DNA of 64,000 nt from Erigeron canadensis. Taxonomy: Eukaryota; Streptophyta; Magnoliopsida; Asterales; Asteraceae. The stretch is from contig NC_057768.1 of NCBI RefSeq assembly GCF_010389155.1, forward strand, positions 3,966,501-4,030,500, read 5' to 3'. Position numbers and translations under genes: made by a program. Of the stretch, positions 10,351-22,140 are shown in pieces (position 1 is the first letter of the stretch; each line of letters opens with the position of its first letter). Under the pieces are notes generated by a model. That model saw nothing but the letters and a program-made list of their open reading frames with translations, was not told the DNA's origin and made no database searches.

Positions 10351-10463
10351 AAAAATAATGTTTGCTAACCTCCGAAAAACTCCATCCGAAATTTTGTCAT
10401 CAGATAAGATAGCAAAGACGTTCGTCAGGCCGACACCGTTATCCGGAAGAGGAACCAATAACC

Positions 10464-11288
10464 TTGATAATTTATGTTTTTTCCACAATGGATAATGGCC
10501 ATAACACAGATTATTGCAAGGAGCTATTAAGACAAATAGACAACGCCGCAAGAGAAAATAAGCTATCACACCTGGTGAAAAGAACAAGACCAAGCTTCGA
10601 TGAATCAGATCTAGAAGAGCACCAAAGAAGGATACTATCGAACACCCTGATCAAAAAAGGACCCCAACATTATTACTTCAGCGGGTTGAATGATCAAGGC
10701 TCGACAGACCCGATGCTAATAAAAGTGAACATAGGCAGTGTGTGCCTAAAAAACACACAAGTGGATACGGGAAATGGACGTGACATAATTTATGAGAAAA
10801 GTTTCCTCCAACTGCCAAAGAAACTGCGAGAAACTATCCTACCACTAAAAACTGAGGTAGTAGGGTTCGCTAGTGAACGGATCTGCCCATTGGGAGAAAT
10901 ATGGCTAGATGCCACTATCGGAGCATTCCCCTGGCATAGGACTGCGAGAATCCTAGCGGTTGTGATAAAAGCAAACTCACCCTACGACATGCTCCTTGAC
11001 AGGGAAGGGTTAAGGAAATTCCACATGATAGTATCCACAATACATGGTTGCGTGCAGCACAAATCTCATAGAGGAATGCAAACTATAATCTCCCCAATCC
11101 GTGCCATGGTACAAACACAACAGAAGAATCATTCAGAAAGGCCCAGGGGACGACTGAGACCTACTATAGAAGAAGGATCCTTCGAAGAAGAAAATGCAGG
11201 AAGCTCCGCAGAAACGAAGGATGCAGAGGACATCAGACAAAATACTTCGAAAGGCATCAAGACCGGTTGGAGTATAATCTCCTCCTGA
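10464..11288 (+). CDS. Gypsy-type aspartic protease region
   Basis: An open frame of 274 codons. The protease signature is at about residues 95-108 (NTQVDTGNGRDIIYEKSFL), where DTG is the catalytic triplet; the following SPYDMLLDREGL (about 171-182) matches the usual second conserved block, PYNLILGRPxL. Before it is HNTDYCKELLRQI, the last half of a Gag zinc knuckle (H...C). After the protease, the frame ends at 11286-11288 with no RT. The first reading methionine is probably not the native start; it was likely part of a longer gag-pro frame. Likely inactive in isolation but the catalytic motif is intact. Confidence 0.65.
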   Translation: MIIYVFSTMDNGHNTDYCKELLRQIDNAARENKLSHLVKRTRPSFDESDLEEHQRRILSNTLIKKGPQHYYFSGLNDQGSTDPMLIKVNIGSVCLKNTQVDTGNGRDIIYEKSFLQLPKKLRETILPLKTEVVGFASERICPLGEIWLDATIGAFPWHRTARILAVVIKANSPYDMLLDREGLRKFHMIVSTIHGCVQHKSHRGMQTIISPIRAMVQTQQKNHSERPRGRLRPTIEEGSFEEENAGSSAETKDAEDIRQNTSKGIKTGWSIISS

Positions 11289-11716
11289 GCCAAATTAATG
11301 AAGCAAATGGGGCAGCATAAAAGTAGCAGCTAGGAAAAATACAAAATTTTCTTTTGTAAAATCCATTGGCCATGTACTTACAAGCTCCCAAATAAATAAA
11401 AACGATCGTAATATTATTCTAAATGTGCATAAAATTCCTAATTTTTGAATTGTTAAGGGGACGCCCATAAGACTTTTCAAAAAAATCATGAGATAATAAC
11501 CCATGAGGTCTAATGCATAAGCGACTCCTTCTTTATGATTGTTGTGCACAAGCGATTAGATCAAAAGACATTCTCTTGAAGAATGCAAGGGCCATCATTC
11601 TCCCATAAAAAAAAAAAAAAAAAAACAGAATGACACATTTTTGTGCAAAGAATGGAGCACCAAGCAAGCGGAGCAAAAGATAAACCATGCAAAAAAGGAC
11701 TGTACGTACAAACAGT

Positions 11717-13045
11717 CTACATCCCACAAGGTCTAATGCTATACAAATCGGATATAGAAGCATCAGGATCTGATGCAACCTGTTGAATATATGGATAAAT
11801 GATATTCCTTAAGGCCTCTTCAGTGGCAATAATCGTTGATTCCCTTCCAAGAAATCTCCCCCTATCACCTCCTAGAGTAATCACTCCATTGTGTTCCAGA
11901 TGCAAAGCAAAAGCAGATCGTGCATCAGCTCGGTTAGCATCAATAAGGTCATCCAAACTCTCGTCAAACTCAGGATTCACCATAAGCATACGGAATACAT
12001 GAGGTATGACACCATAAATAATCTGGCGATTAGTATTCTCGGCATCTTGAAGCTCCGACTCCAACCGATTGATCAACGCACTCGGACCTTCAGAAACAAG
12101 AGAGTCAATGCACTCATGAGCAGCATCTAAACTTTGCGTTGCCTGGGACAACGCCTCATGAGATTCAGCCAGATCTCTCTGCAGAGACTCAACCGATGTA
12201 GAACTACCTACAAAAGATGAGGCAGCTCTAAGGAAAGCCAACTCCGCCCTATGCCTTTGCAGACTCTCTTCCAGATAGCGCATCCTGGCAGCAGCGGCGG
12301 AACTAACCATGCCAGCAGCAAACGAAGCTTGATCAGTCATCCCAGCAAGCCTCGAGACAGGCATGGCCTCCAGCATGGCCCTCAAATGGCCAGGAACCAT
12401 CATATTCACCTTCTGCCGGCAAAGCTTTGGATTAGGCAAATCATCAAACAGAGGAATTCCTAAATACAATAGGAAGTCGCAATTAGAAACAATCTAAAGA
12501 AAGAATAGCAAGTCAAAACAATCGGTAAAGATTTATAGACTATGGAAAAACCTGTTCCCAAAGAAGCTCCAACAACAGTTGTAGTAGCTCCAGTTGAAGT
12601 AGGCCTAACTGTGGAAGCCCTAACCCCAGCAGAGGAAGCTCTAGAAACAGTTGTAGTGGCTCCAGTATCATCAACTGGTTCCTTCCCAGGCCTCCATCTA
12701 TAGAAGGAATAAGAATACATGCAAATCAGATGTGCACTATGAATAAATACAAACTAAAGTTGAAACTACAAACCTTGCTCAGCAGTTGGAGGAGTAATTG
12801 TTGCATCAGTCTCATCCTTCGTAGGCGAATCAAGGACAATTACAGGATTCTTAGTACCCACATAGTCTACTACAGCAGAAGAACCCTCACTAGTCCTCCG
12901 TCTTTTTGGAGGTGGCAGTTGCACACTAGCAAACGAAGGTCCCTCACCATCAAAGGGAACCAAGGGTCTCCTGCCAACCATTCCCCGAGGATTCATGATG
13001 ATGGCATCCCTAAGTGTCAATTCTACAAACACAATATGTCAGGGC
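11717..13045 (-). CDS. Antisense spliced ORF of the Gypsy-type element
   Basis: Three blocks read on the minus strand. Block 1 (about 12766-13045, after an acceptor-like TTGTGTTTGTAG) has MVGRRPLVPFDGEGP and a KRRR basic patch. Block 2 (about 12555-12703, after CCTTCTATAG) is Thr/Ala/Ser-rich. Block 3 (11717-12455, after TTGTATTTAG) has 245 residues with PGHLRAMLEAMP, a long helical part (about residues 60-150) and LGRESTIIATEEALRNII. Putative donors are AAG|GTTTGT and ACAG|GTTTTT. I could not make every junction agree in phase, so exon edges are approximate. Antisense additional ORFs next to the 3' LTR are known from Tat-lineage Gypsy elements; the function is unknown. Confidence 0.45.
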
Positions 13046-13108
13046 AAAGGAAAAAACAGTACCTTCGCAACACCAGATCAAGACAGACAGATCAGTGGAA
13101 CCCTCCCA

Positions 13109-13429
13109 TGACAAAGGTAACAAATACCCAGCTCCGAGAAAAGATATGTCAAAAAATGGTCGAATACAGATCTTTTCCATGATTATCCGATTAAACAATA
13201 CCTAAGCCCCGATTTACCCGGACACGGTTTGATAAAAGATCAACACAAATCTCCTCAAAGAAGGAAATAAGATATTCTCAAAGGAGTAAGAGATTTACCC
13301 TAATTCTCTTACCCTCCTCTCCAAGTTATTTACCCTTTATATAAATAGAGGAAGGAGACCTACGACAAAAACAACATATACATACGATATATATCATACA
13401 CAATATACAGACATACATCTCTCAATCAC
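13109..13429 (+). repeat. Truncated 3' LTR of the Gypsy-type element
   Basis: Matches 7956-8249 with scattered changes and about 36 extra bases at 13201-13236. It stops at ctctcaatcac, where the hairpin element begins; the last ~150 bases of the LTR are not found on the far side. Confidence 0.7.
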
Positions 13430-14161
13430 TGTTTGGGGTCAGATTTTCTATAACTAGGATCCTGACCAAGGACATTGCTAACGTAAGTTTCTGTTGTACT
13501 CAATAATATTTTTTATACTTTGCAGGATCCTGAGTTCAACATCAAGATCCAGGATGTCCGAAACATCTCCAACGGTCGAAAATATGTCAACATTTATTCA
13601 ACAAAAGAGTAAACGAGCAATCCCAAGAAAATCGCAACTGACTTGAAGAATAAACGTGTCAAAGAAGACTCAACGTTTATTTTTCAAATTCAACACGTTG
13701 AAAGACTTCACACGGAAGATCCCGGATATTTCGGGGAGTTAGTTAGGTTTTTTGCATTATAAATAACGAATGAATGATCGAAATTATAATGTTGAGCAGC
13801 TATCTAATTTCGATCATTCATTCATTATTTATAATGCAAAAAACCTAACTAACTCCCCGAAATATCCGAGATCTTCTGTGTGAAGTCTTTCAACGTGTTG
13901 AATTTGAAAAATAGACGTTGAGTCTTCTTTGACACGTTTATTCTTCAAGTCAGTTGCGATTTTCTTGGGATTGCTCGTTTACTCTTTTGCTGAATAAATG
14001 TTGACATATTTTCGACTGTTGGAGATGTTTCGAACATCCTAGATCTTGATGTTGAATTCAGGATCCTGCAAAGTATAAAAAGTATTATCGTGTACAACAG
14101 AAACTTACGTTAGGAATGTCCTTGGTCAGGATCTTAGTTATTGAAAATCTGACCCCAAACA
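13430..14161. repeat. Large fold-back element (hairpin, ~360-bp arms)
   Basis: TGTTTGGGGTCAGATTTTC at the left is mirrored by GAAAATCTGACCCCAAACA at the right, and pairing continues almost without break to a loop of about 18 bases near 13790-13810. There is no ORF. The arms contain GTAAGT and TTTGCAG words that could act as splice signals if transcribed. Outer bases read CACTG on the left and CAGTA on the right, near but not equal to a CACTA terminus. It replaces the end of the Gypsy 3' LTR. Confidence 0.85.
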
Positions 14162-14430
14162 GTACCCGTGTAATGCGGTGGCGACGAATGGTGGTGACAG
14201 CGGTAACAGTGTGGTTATTAGTATAAAAGTATAAGTGCTTCACAAACGAAACCATAATTCAGGTTGAGGAGCATTTGTTTCCATAGAAGGGCATTGGTAT
14301 TATGAGATATATGTGAAATTTTTTATTTTTTTTAAGGTGTTTTAGTTGAATTAAAAGATGAAAGTTTAATAGAAATAAAAAAGGAAGTTTGTTTCATTAG
14401 GTTAGATATAAATAATACTCGTATAAAATG
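14162..14430 (-). repeat. Helitron-like fragment, reverse orientation
   Basis: Begins gtacccgtgtaatgcggtggcg, then GGTGGTGAC words, and ends near gttagatataaataatactcg. Same layout as 5680-5995. From 14431 to 15260 there is AT-rich spacer with no gene seen. Confidence 0.4.
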
Positions 14431-15260
14431 TTTTTCTTCAAAAATAGTCTTTATATATAGTAAAGAAGAATTATCTTATAAAACTATTTTTAAAAAAAGT
14501 ATCATGTGAGAAGTATATATTTTTCTTCAAAAAGGTTTTATGTTATTTCTGCTGTTATATGTCATATTTAATATTGTAATATATTTAAAGGTAAATAGCT
14601 AGCTTAGTAAATGTAAAATTCTTACTTTTTGATTGTTGATTTCTTTTTTATGTTTTGTTAATACAATAAATACTCATATATATATTACGCTAGCCAACTT
14701 AATATTTCTAAACCAAGTTATGATATATGAATTACAAAAACTACATATGTTCTTTTAACTTTTTTTATTTTAAAATTTTAGGTAGTGCTCGGGTTAAACC
14801 CGAGATTATTAGCTAGTTTAATTAAAAAGGCGGCTTTTATTTTATAAGGGATTAGAGATGACATTTTAATAGGTTGAAGACGAAGGATTAATTTGGTGAC
14901 AAAATAAAAAGTATTTAAATTTTTTTGCGGTTGTATACGTTCTAATTTAAATTTTGTTTTGTTTTTTTTTTAATTTTGTATTTCGAAAAAAAAAATAAAG
15001 ATATTTTGATATCTATAGATAGGAAAACGACAAAAATGTAGTTAATTCACGCGCTGAGAAAGAAAGATAGGTAAATGTAATGTGTGTTAAATGAAAATCA
15101 GTGCTTTGGTAGGAGGTGTGATGTGACGCGTGTCCGTTAGCCAGCTGTATCCCAAAAATATTTCTCACCAAATAATTATAACCGCTTTGCTCCAGTCACA
15201 GCCGGTGACCCACCACTTAAACCGGCTTATACCGGTCATCCCTATCCTCATTTCTCTCCA

Positions 15261-15268
15261 TATATAAA
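15261..15268 (+). promoter_or_regulatory. TATA box of the MYB gene
   Basis: TATATAAA lies about 160 bases before the MYB start codon, followed by a pyrimidine-rich leader (ctctcttcttctt, ccccccctttcc). Distance and context fit a plant core promoter. Confidence 0.55.
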
Positions 15269-15430
15269 CCATCATTCCTCTCTTCTTCTTAAACCTTATT
15301 ATTCCCCCCCTTTCCTTTCCCTTCCCAAATCTTTCAAAAAATCCACTTCCTAACAAACTCTAACCGACTTCCAAATTCAGTTATTATTATCATCAATATT
15401 TTGTTAATCAATAAATTCTGTTAATTAATT

Positions 15431-16453
15431 ATGTTTATGTCTACTAATAATAATACAAATTCAAAGAAAGACATGGATCGGATAAAAGGTCCATGGAGCC
15501 CCGAAGAAGACGAAATGTTACAACAATTAGTTGACAAACACGGCGCGAGAAACTGGTCGTTGATCGGAAAATCGATTCCCGGCCGATCCGGTAAATCCTG
15601 CAGATTACGATGGTGTAATCAACTCTCGCCACAAGTCGAACACAGAGCGTTCACACCGGAAGAAGACGAGACGATACTACGCGCACACGCGCGGTTTGGT
15701 AACAAATGGGCGACGATTGCGCGGTTATTGAACGGCCGTACGGATAACGCTATTAAAAACCATTGGAACTCTACTTTGAAAAGAAAGTGTTCTTCGATGA
15801 CTAATGAAGAGTTTAATGAGTTCGCTATTCAACAACCTTCGTTGAAACGGTCGGTTAGCGCCGGTGCTGACGTGGCGGTTTCGGTTTCTGGTAAGTATTT
15901 TAATCCAGGAAGTCCTTCTGGATCTGATGTTAGCGATAACGGTGTACCGGCGATATCTTCTAGTCATGTTTACCGTCCGGTGGCGAGATCTGCGGTTTCT
16001 CCGCCGTCGCCGAAACCGCCGGTGGTAGATCCGCCGACGTCGTTGAGTTTATCGCTTCCTGGAGTTGAAAATGCGGAGACTTCGGCGATGGAGATTCGGT
16101 TAGCGGTGGCGCCGCCGTTGCCGCCTGCGATTCCGATGCCGGTAAGGCAGTTGCCGGTGGATTTGAATGATAAGGTATCGGCGGAGATGATGACGGCGAT
16201 TCCGATGGCGGTATCGACGGCGATGAATGAGTTGAAAGTATCTGGAAATCAGGCGGTGGATGAGGATAGTGAGAAGATATTTAGGCCTTTTAGTGCGGAG
16301 TTTTTGAGTGTGATGCAAGAGATGATAAGAAAAGAAGTTAGGAATTATATGACCGGAGGATTTGATGGTCAACAGACGGTGGTTAATGGCGGCGGAGATG
16401 GATTTAGGAATGCAGCGGTGGTTAAGAGAATGGGAATTAGTAAGATTGATTAG
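15431..16453 (+). CDS. R2R3-MYB transcription factor, subgroup 22 (MYB44/70/73/77 type)
   Basis: 340 residues, intronless, as usual for this subgroup. The R2 repeat spans about residues 17-67 with tryptophans at 22, 42 and 61; R3 spans about 69-118 with the first tryptophan replaced (F74), as normal in plants, then W93 and W112. Downstream is the subgroup motif GSPSGSDVS at about 160-170, then [12 protein letters not shown], which holds an EAR-like LSLSL repression motif, and a conserved tail [20 protein letters not shown] before the end. Family members bind MYB sites in the nucleus and act in ABA/auxin and stress responses; some repress. An alternative start at 15473 (MDRIKGP) is possible. 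The coding part is GC-richer than its flanks. Confidence 0.93.
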   Translation: MFMSTNNNTNSKKDMDRIKGPWSPEEDEMLQQLVDKHGARNWSLIGKSIPGRSGKSCRLRWCNQLSPQVEHRAFTPEEDETILRAHARFGNKWATIARLLNGRTDNAIKNHWNSTLKRKCSSMTNEEFNEFAIQQPSLKRSVSAGADVAVSVSGKYFNPGSPSGSDVSDNGVPAISSSHVYRPVARSAVSPPSPKPPVVDPPTSLSLSLPGVENAETSAMEIRLAVAPPLPPAIPMPVRQLPVDLNDKVSAEMMTAIPMAVSTAMNELKVSGNQAVDEDSEKIFRPFSAEFLSVMQEMIRKEVRNYMTGGFDGQQTVVNGGGDGFRNAAVVKRMGISKID

Positions 16454-17085
16454 ACAAATATTATTACTCTTAGAATTTTGGAGAGAATTGATATATGACG
16501 AAATCGGAGAAATGGAATGGAATTGGGATGATCGGAGAATTGGAAAGGAAGGGAATAGGAAAGGGGAAGAAACAACAATCTTTTTTGTTATATTTCTCTC
16601 GTTTTTTTAAAATTAATTTAATTAATATCTAAATATATGTCCATGGGAGAAATAAGTATATGCACAGAGTAAGCAAAAGTAAAAAAGTAAAGACTTTCGT
16701 TGTCTTTGATCATGTGTTTCCTTTTTCCTACTAATTTTTGATTTGGTCTGTGAGATTATAGATTTAGAACCCTGAATTGAATTTGATCATTCACACCATA
16801 AATAAAATTAAACCATAAAAATGAAACAGATTTGAAATCATAAAAAAGAAATCAAATATGGTAATTGATAAGATTTAACAGATTTGTAAAGTAAATAATG
16901 GAAAATAAATGGCTGCAACGTAATGGACAATGGCTGTTGCAGCCGGTCAATGTTACCTTTAAATTAAAAAGTATTTACAAGGATTTGAGGATGGATAAGA
17001 AGAGAAAATTATCATGTGTTAAATATTCTAAAGCATATGTTGATAATGGGAAGGATGATTGTTAGATCCACAATATTGTTAGTTA
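16454..17085. other. MYB 3' flank, no gene
   Basis: AT-rich sequence following the MYB stop. It should include the 3' UTR. I see no coding stretch or repeat boundary before the LINE target site. Confidence 0.6.
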
Positions 17086-18800
17086 CATACATCATCTAAA
17101 CCAAGTGCTGATGATGTTACTTTTCTCGGTGAATGGTCTGGTGGAAACCTCAAAAAGGTAACCCTAAGGGGATTTTATTTATGCTCTGGTCTTAAAATAA
17201 ATTTTAGCAAGTCAAACTTATTTGGGGTGGGGTGGATGATACTGAAATTTAAAGGATGGTCGGGTTTATAAAGTGTAAGGAAGGTTCTCTCCCATTTAAT
17301 CTGTTGGGGCTGATAATCGGCGGTAATATGAATAAAGTTGCAAGTTGGGATTTTATTTTTCATATTTTTGAATCTAGACTTGCCCTCTGGAAGTTGAATT
17401 GTATTTCCTTTGCTGAGAGGGTTACTTTGGCGAAAGCTGTCTTAGAGAATCTCCTTAACTACTATTTCTCCTTATTTAAAGTACCCGAGAAAGTAATAAA
17501 TGGGTTGGAAAGTATCATAAGAAAGTTTCTTTGGGGCGGGTCGAATGAGACACGGAAAATACATTGGGTGGCTTGGGATCGTGTTACCTCACCAATCAAC
17601 TCTGGTGCGTTAGGATTATGTAAGCTTCGGGAGTCTAACTTGGCGCTTCTATCCAAGTGGTTTTGGAAGTACCGAACGGAAGGTATGACCTTATGGAGAA
17701 GGGTTATTGATACAATCCACAATACAAAAAAGTGTTGGAGCCCGGTACCTCTTAACCACAATATCAGTGGTGTTTGGAAGTCGATTGTAACTACCATCAG
17801 TAAGGTTAGCGTCCAGGGGGTGGGTTTTAATCAATTGTTAAAAGGCGTGGTGGATCGAGGGGAGGAAATAAGATTTTGGTTAGATGTCTGGGCTGCTGAC
17901 AATACTCTGAAGGAGTGGTTCCCTTTGCTGTTTAGGCTGGAAAAAAAGAAAAAGTGTATGGTAATGGAGAGGTGTGGAGGATCGAATGGCGGGTTCGGTT
18001 TTGCCTGTAATTGGTATAAAAGTCCCTCTTCTCCTGATGAACTAGCAGAATGGCAGAATCTCACCACACTTTTGTCAAACTGCAATCTCCAGAATGTACC
18101 AGACAGATGGAAATGGGTAGGAGGAAAAGATAGCGCTTTCTCGGTAAAAAGTGCTAAAACTTTTCTCAGAAGCGGAAACAATTATGGGGACAGGCTCGTG
18201 ATTAAGGGACCCAAATGGATCACTAAAGACTGCTTCTGGTTCATTTGGAAAGTATCTATGAATAGGCTCCCTACGATGCTTGCTTTAAAGGAAAGGAAGG
18301 TGATATTCGACAATACTGATTGTCTTCTCTGCAACGGCTTAGACGAGAACCTGGAGCACCTTTTGTGTTCTTGCGATTTAGTCAACATCATTTGGTACAA
18401 GATTAGCTCTTGGTGTAAGGTCCCCCCACTCTTCTTTTTCTCAATCAAAGACCTCTTAGCGATCGATGAACATACTGGACTTGGAAAAAGGGCAAAGGCA
18501 ATTTTCAAAGGAATTATTTTTGTCTCATGTTGGTGCATTTGGCGGACAAGAAACAATAGAAGATTCAAGGAAGAGAAGACTTGTGCCGAAAAGGTTTTTC
18601 ATGAGATCAAGACGACTAGTTTCTTATGGTTCAAACATAGATCAAGAAATTGTACTATTAGTTGGGAAGATTGGAATAACTTCAATGTGTGTACATAACT
18701 TGTAATTATCCGCGTCGCTCCTTTTTTTTGTGTGAGTTGGGCGCTTTTTTGAATAAAAGTTAACTTTAAAAAAAAAAAAAAAACCATACATCATCTAAAC
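17086..18800 (+). mobile_element. 5'-truncated LINE with 16-bp target-site duplication
   Basis: catacatcatctaaac occurs at 17086-17101 and again at 18785-18800, bracketing 17102-18784. The inserted piece ends in an A-rich tail (18768-18783). A 5' truncation into the reverse-transcriptase domain plus a poly(A) tail and matching flanks is the classic product of target-primed reverse transcription. Confidence 0.9.
17104..18698 (+). pseudogene. LINE reverse transcriptase C-terminus with zf-RVT domain
   Basis: The frame enters just inside the RT active-site block, reading ADDVTFLGEW where YADD would be expected; the catalytic tyrosine side and everything upstream are gone. A frame disruption follows near 17250. 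From 17256, 480 codons are open: the RT thumb region (ESRLALWKLNCISFAERVTL, then RKFLWGG and ALGLCKLRESNLALLSKW), then the zinc-binding zf-RVT domain at about residues 325-400 (WKVSMNRLPT, CLLCNGLDENLEHLLCSC). The open length suggests a fairly young copy, but without endonuclease and RT fingers it cannot mobilise itself. Confidence 0.88.
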
Positions 18801-20093
18801 ATTTTGTGAAAATCAAGCACCTTAGATGGTTATTACTTTATTCGTTCCAATTTTATCCATCACTTGGATTTTATTGCCAAATGCGGAGAGGTTGAAAGTT
18901 GAAACATCTTTGAAGACAAAAACAAGGTGTACGATTCCTATCTTTCCCGTTTATGCCAATTAGTCAAATATATGTAAAGGAGGTGCATTCAAAATCAGCA
19001 AAACCATAATGTTGCCTTTACCTTTATGAATTAGGATTTTAAACTTATGAAAAATGTTAGATAAAACATGGAGTACCTATCTTAGGTAAAGCAAGGTGGA
19101 TTATGTAAAATTCAGGGGAGGTTATGTAATAGTAAGGGGGCTATATATGTTTATCAAATTCAAGATTTAATTTGTAACTTTTTTTAAACTGGCAGTAGGT
19201 AAAGTCTGCAATACAGATCATTTTTCCTTAAACAAATTAAGCATCTGGTTGGCAAATGGATTTCCGAGGGTGCTGTCTTCCTGTTTTTCATTCTTACTGT
19301 GTTTTACGCTCGACCATCAGAGGCAGCCTTATGTCTTCGTCCTTGACTAGTCCTCGATTCGTCCTTGAGGGAACACCATAGGGTTGGATTAGTCCTTGGA
19401 CTCGTCCATGGTCATTCATCCACCTTTTATTTAACACCATAGGTGTACGATTTCTATCTTTCCCGTCCATGGATCCACCTTTTATTTAACTATACACTCA
19501 AAATTTGTATGTAGACAAGTTACATGGTGTAGGTCTTTTGAGATTGTGCCATCTACCAATTTAAGAATATTGACATTAACCCATGATTAAGTTGTCAACA
19601 GGTGTTTGGACTTGTTTGTCATAGTAGATTGATGTAGAGGGAGGCCGGGAGTGCGTAGAAGAAGAAGATAGAGGAGGTAAGCATAGATTGAATTTTTAAG
19701 AGTTCTACTAAATATGATTTTACCCTTTTCCATATCTAGGGTAATTGGGATGGAGTTTATAACATTGTTAAGGGTTAGGTGTTGTGATCGTCCACTGTAA
19801 AGAAGCGGATCAAGATTGGAAAAGCAAAAGAAGAGACAATTTATTTATGTATATAGTTATAAGCTCGAGTCTTTGATTTACATATGTGATATGTGCTTGG
19901 AGTAAATAGGATATTGTCAAAATGTATGGGATAGTCGAGCCTTTGGTTTGTATGCAAGCTGACAATTAATTTTTGTAGCCATTTTTCGATTTTTTTTTCT
20001 TTGACCATCCAATGATGAAGTTTGATAATGTTCAAATCCGAGTTTCTGTGATATTTTCATGAAGTCTTATTCCTAGTGAGTTTGGAACAACGG
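18801..20093. other. Spacer, no gene seen
   Basis: No exon or repeat boundary recognised. A locally duplicated phrase (ctcgtcc/gattagtccttg around 19330-19430) suggests a small degraded repeat. Confidence 0.5.
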
Positions 20094-20392
20094 TGTACAA
20101 AAACAAGTTTTATTCAACCGGACCCAAACCCGACCTGTTTGTTGGACCAAAACCGGTTTTGACTCAACCAAACCGGTTTTGGGTCATATATTGACCGGGT
20201 ATAGATTAGGTTTTTTTACTAAAAGCCGAACCCGATCCGATCTCAACCCGGTTTCAATTCGATAAAAATCCAAAAACCCACACCGTTTAGTAACCGTCGG
20301 GTTGGGTCAAACCTGGTTGTTGACCAGTTTCAGCTTTGTTTTTAGGTTCGGGTTCCAACCCGGTTTTTTTGTACACCTCTAGTTAGAAGATG
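20094..20392. repeat. CCGG-rich repeat with ggtgtacaaaaa ends
   Basis: The left boundary ggtgtacaaaaacaag is mirrored by the right boundary ggtttttttgtacacctcta. The interior is dense in AACCCGACC/ACCGGTTT words. It looks like a non-autonomous DNA transposon of the same group as 8403-9130 and 29440-29790. No target duplication was established. Confidence 0.5.
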
Positions 20393-22028
20393 GTCCAATT
20401 GAAATTATACGATTATTAAAGAGGTTATGTTCCTTGAAGCTATGGATATTTTTTATAGATAAGTAAGTAAATTTAAACGGCAATACTGCAATTCTTTCTA
20501 AATTAATATTAATTCACTATAAGTTGAAAAGATAATACGAAAACAATTTTTAAGGCCAAAAATGAATGATGATTTGAAAGAAAAAAAACACCGTTTTTGT
20601 TAAGACTAATTCCCAACCGATAATAAGAGAGATGACGATTAAGTGTGGGCCAATCATTCTAAATTTCAAACTCTGATGGTTACATATAACGATTAATATT
20701 GAAAACAAATCACTACAAATATATGTAGCTTTCAATTAATCATGCGAAGATGAAATGAGTTGGCATGGCTAGCTAGATTGGTACCTAACATTTTACATGA
20801 GCCGTCTTAAGTTATTAGAAATATCGTGGCTATTAGTTTTCGTATGGCCCATATTAATCAGCCACACGTAAAATATAGATTTGTTTAGGTGACATGTAAC
20901 GATTAATAGCTCTTGATGACTAGAATAAACAAACATAATTAAACAACGGAAATTCAATAAACCTTCCAAGGTTGTCCTAAAACAGGACTTCGAAAGTAAC
21001 ACTATTTTTCTGTAATAATTCATCTTCGACTTCAACTAATTAAAACCCCAGCAACTAAATGTTTTATATAAGTTGGAGGAAAAGACGAATGTTTTTTAAA
21101 GATAAGAGGATTTCCTATTCATAATCAAAAAACGAGAAATGATAAACATAATATTAGGAATTATATTTATATGGTTATTACATGCATCAAGTTTTGTACT
21201 TTAAACTAAAATTGCATTATTCCTGCTAGTTTTAAAGATACGTGTAGATATACGAACAATGTAAGACTATAGCTAGTAAATACCGATCGATCATACATCA
21301 ACTCGTATTGTCATCATGTGATCACATGAGTTTACAAATGAAGATTGCAAGTTATAAGTTTAAATCTTACTAAATGCAAGTGGAGAAACTATATCTTGTA
21401 ATTTATGTGTGAAAATGACGAGTCACCAAACATTAGTTTTATTTGGTGTGCGCTATGGATAACTTTAAAGTACATGTGCCCAGAATGTTTTCATCCATTT
21501 ACTTCTTTTTTTTTCTTTCTAATACCGAATAAATATTTAAATGATTAATAAATACAATTGAAAATTTTGGTTATCTATAAAGCACTATGTAATATGTTAA
21601 AATCCTTAAATCCCATGATACTAATATTTTATATTTTTATTCGTTATATTTATTACTGCTGGGTTTAAAGCACATGTTGAATATTATTTTTTGATTATTA
21701 GAGTTCGAATCGAAATCTAACTTGTATAGCATGTGTAAAAAAACAAAAGAAATGTATCACATGTAAACACATTTATGTTAACACGACTTGGTGCGGTCAA
21801 TATTTTATTTTAAAATGGCTACATAACTAGTTTATAACAAGAACAAAATAGCTAAAGGTCAAAAATTACAATTACACTTGTAAACTTTAGATGTCATCAG
21901 AGAACTTATCACCCCCAAACTTCAACGGTTAAGATTATAAAAAAAAAAAGATAAAACTTATGTTAATTACGGAATCATGAGACATTGAGACACAAGAGAA
22001 AACCTTACCAACTAGGACCGAGCCACCA
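20393..22028. other. Spacer, no gene seen
   Basis: AT-rich, no coding stretch that resembles a protein family. Confidence 0.5.
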
Positions 22029-22140
22029 TTTTTTATCTTGTGGTGTTTTAGATGCAATTCTAAACAAACTTCAAAGACAGACAATTTTTATCTTGTGGTG
22101 TTTTAGATGCAATTCTAAACAAACTTCAAGGACAGACAAA
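22029..22140 (+). repeat. Tandem duplication of ~56 bp
   Basis: ttttatcttgtggtgtttta with the following gatgcaattctaaacaaac appears at 22029-22085 and again at 22087-22140 with only one or two differences. Confidence 0.85.

Larger units (their letters stand above)
7956..13429 (+). mobile_element. Non-autonomous Gypsy-type LTR element (gag-protease, antisense ORF)
   Basis: A 300-bp segment at 7956-8249 is repeated at 13109-13429 (shared: gtaacaaatacccagctccg, tttttccatgattatccgatt and the run to ctctcaatcac). These are the 5' LTR and a truncated 3' LTR; the 3' copy has about 36 extra bases near 13201-13236. Between them lie gag and aspartic-protease remnants in plus orientation, no reverse transcriptase or integrase, and a spliced ORF in minus orientation. 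That organisation resembles large non-autonomous derivatives of Tat-type Gypsy elements. An unrelated CCGG-rich repeat (8403-9130) sits just inside the 5' LTR, and the 3' LTR is cut at 13430 by a hairpin element. Confidence 0.7.

Noticed and set aside
13427..14164. Calling the 730-bp hairpin a CACTA element
   Set aside because: The right outer end reads CAGTA and not CAGTG/TAGTG, and the adjacent triplets do not match.
15725..16372. Arg/His-rich minus-strand frames across the MYB gene
   Set aside because: Shadows of the MYB coding sequence.
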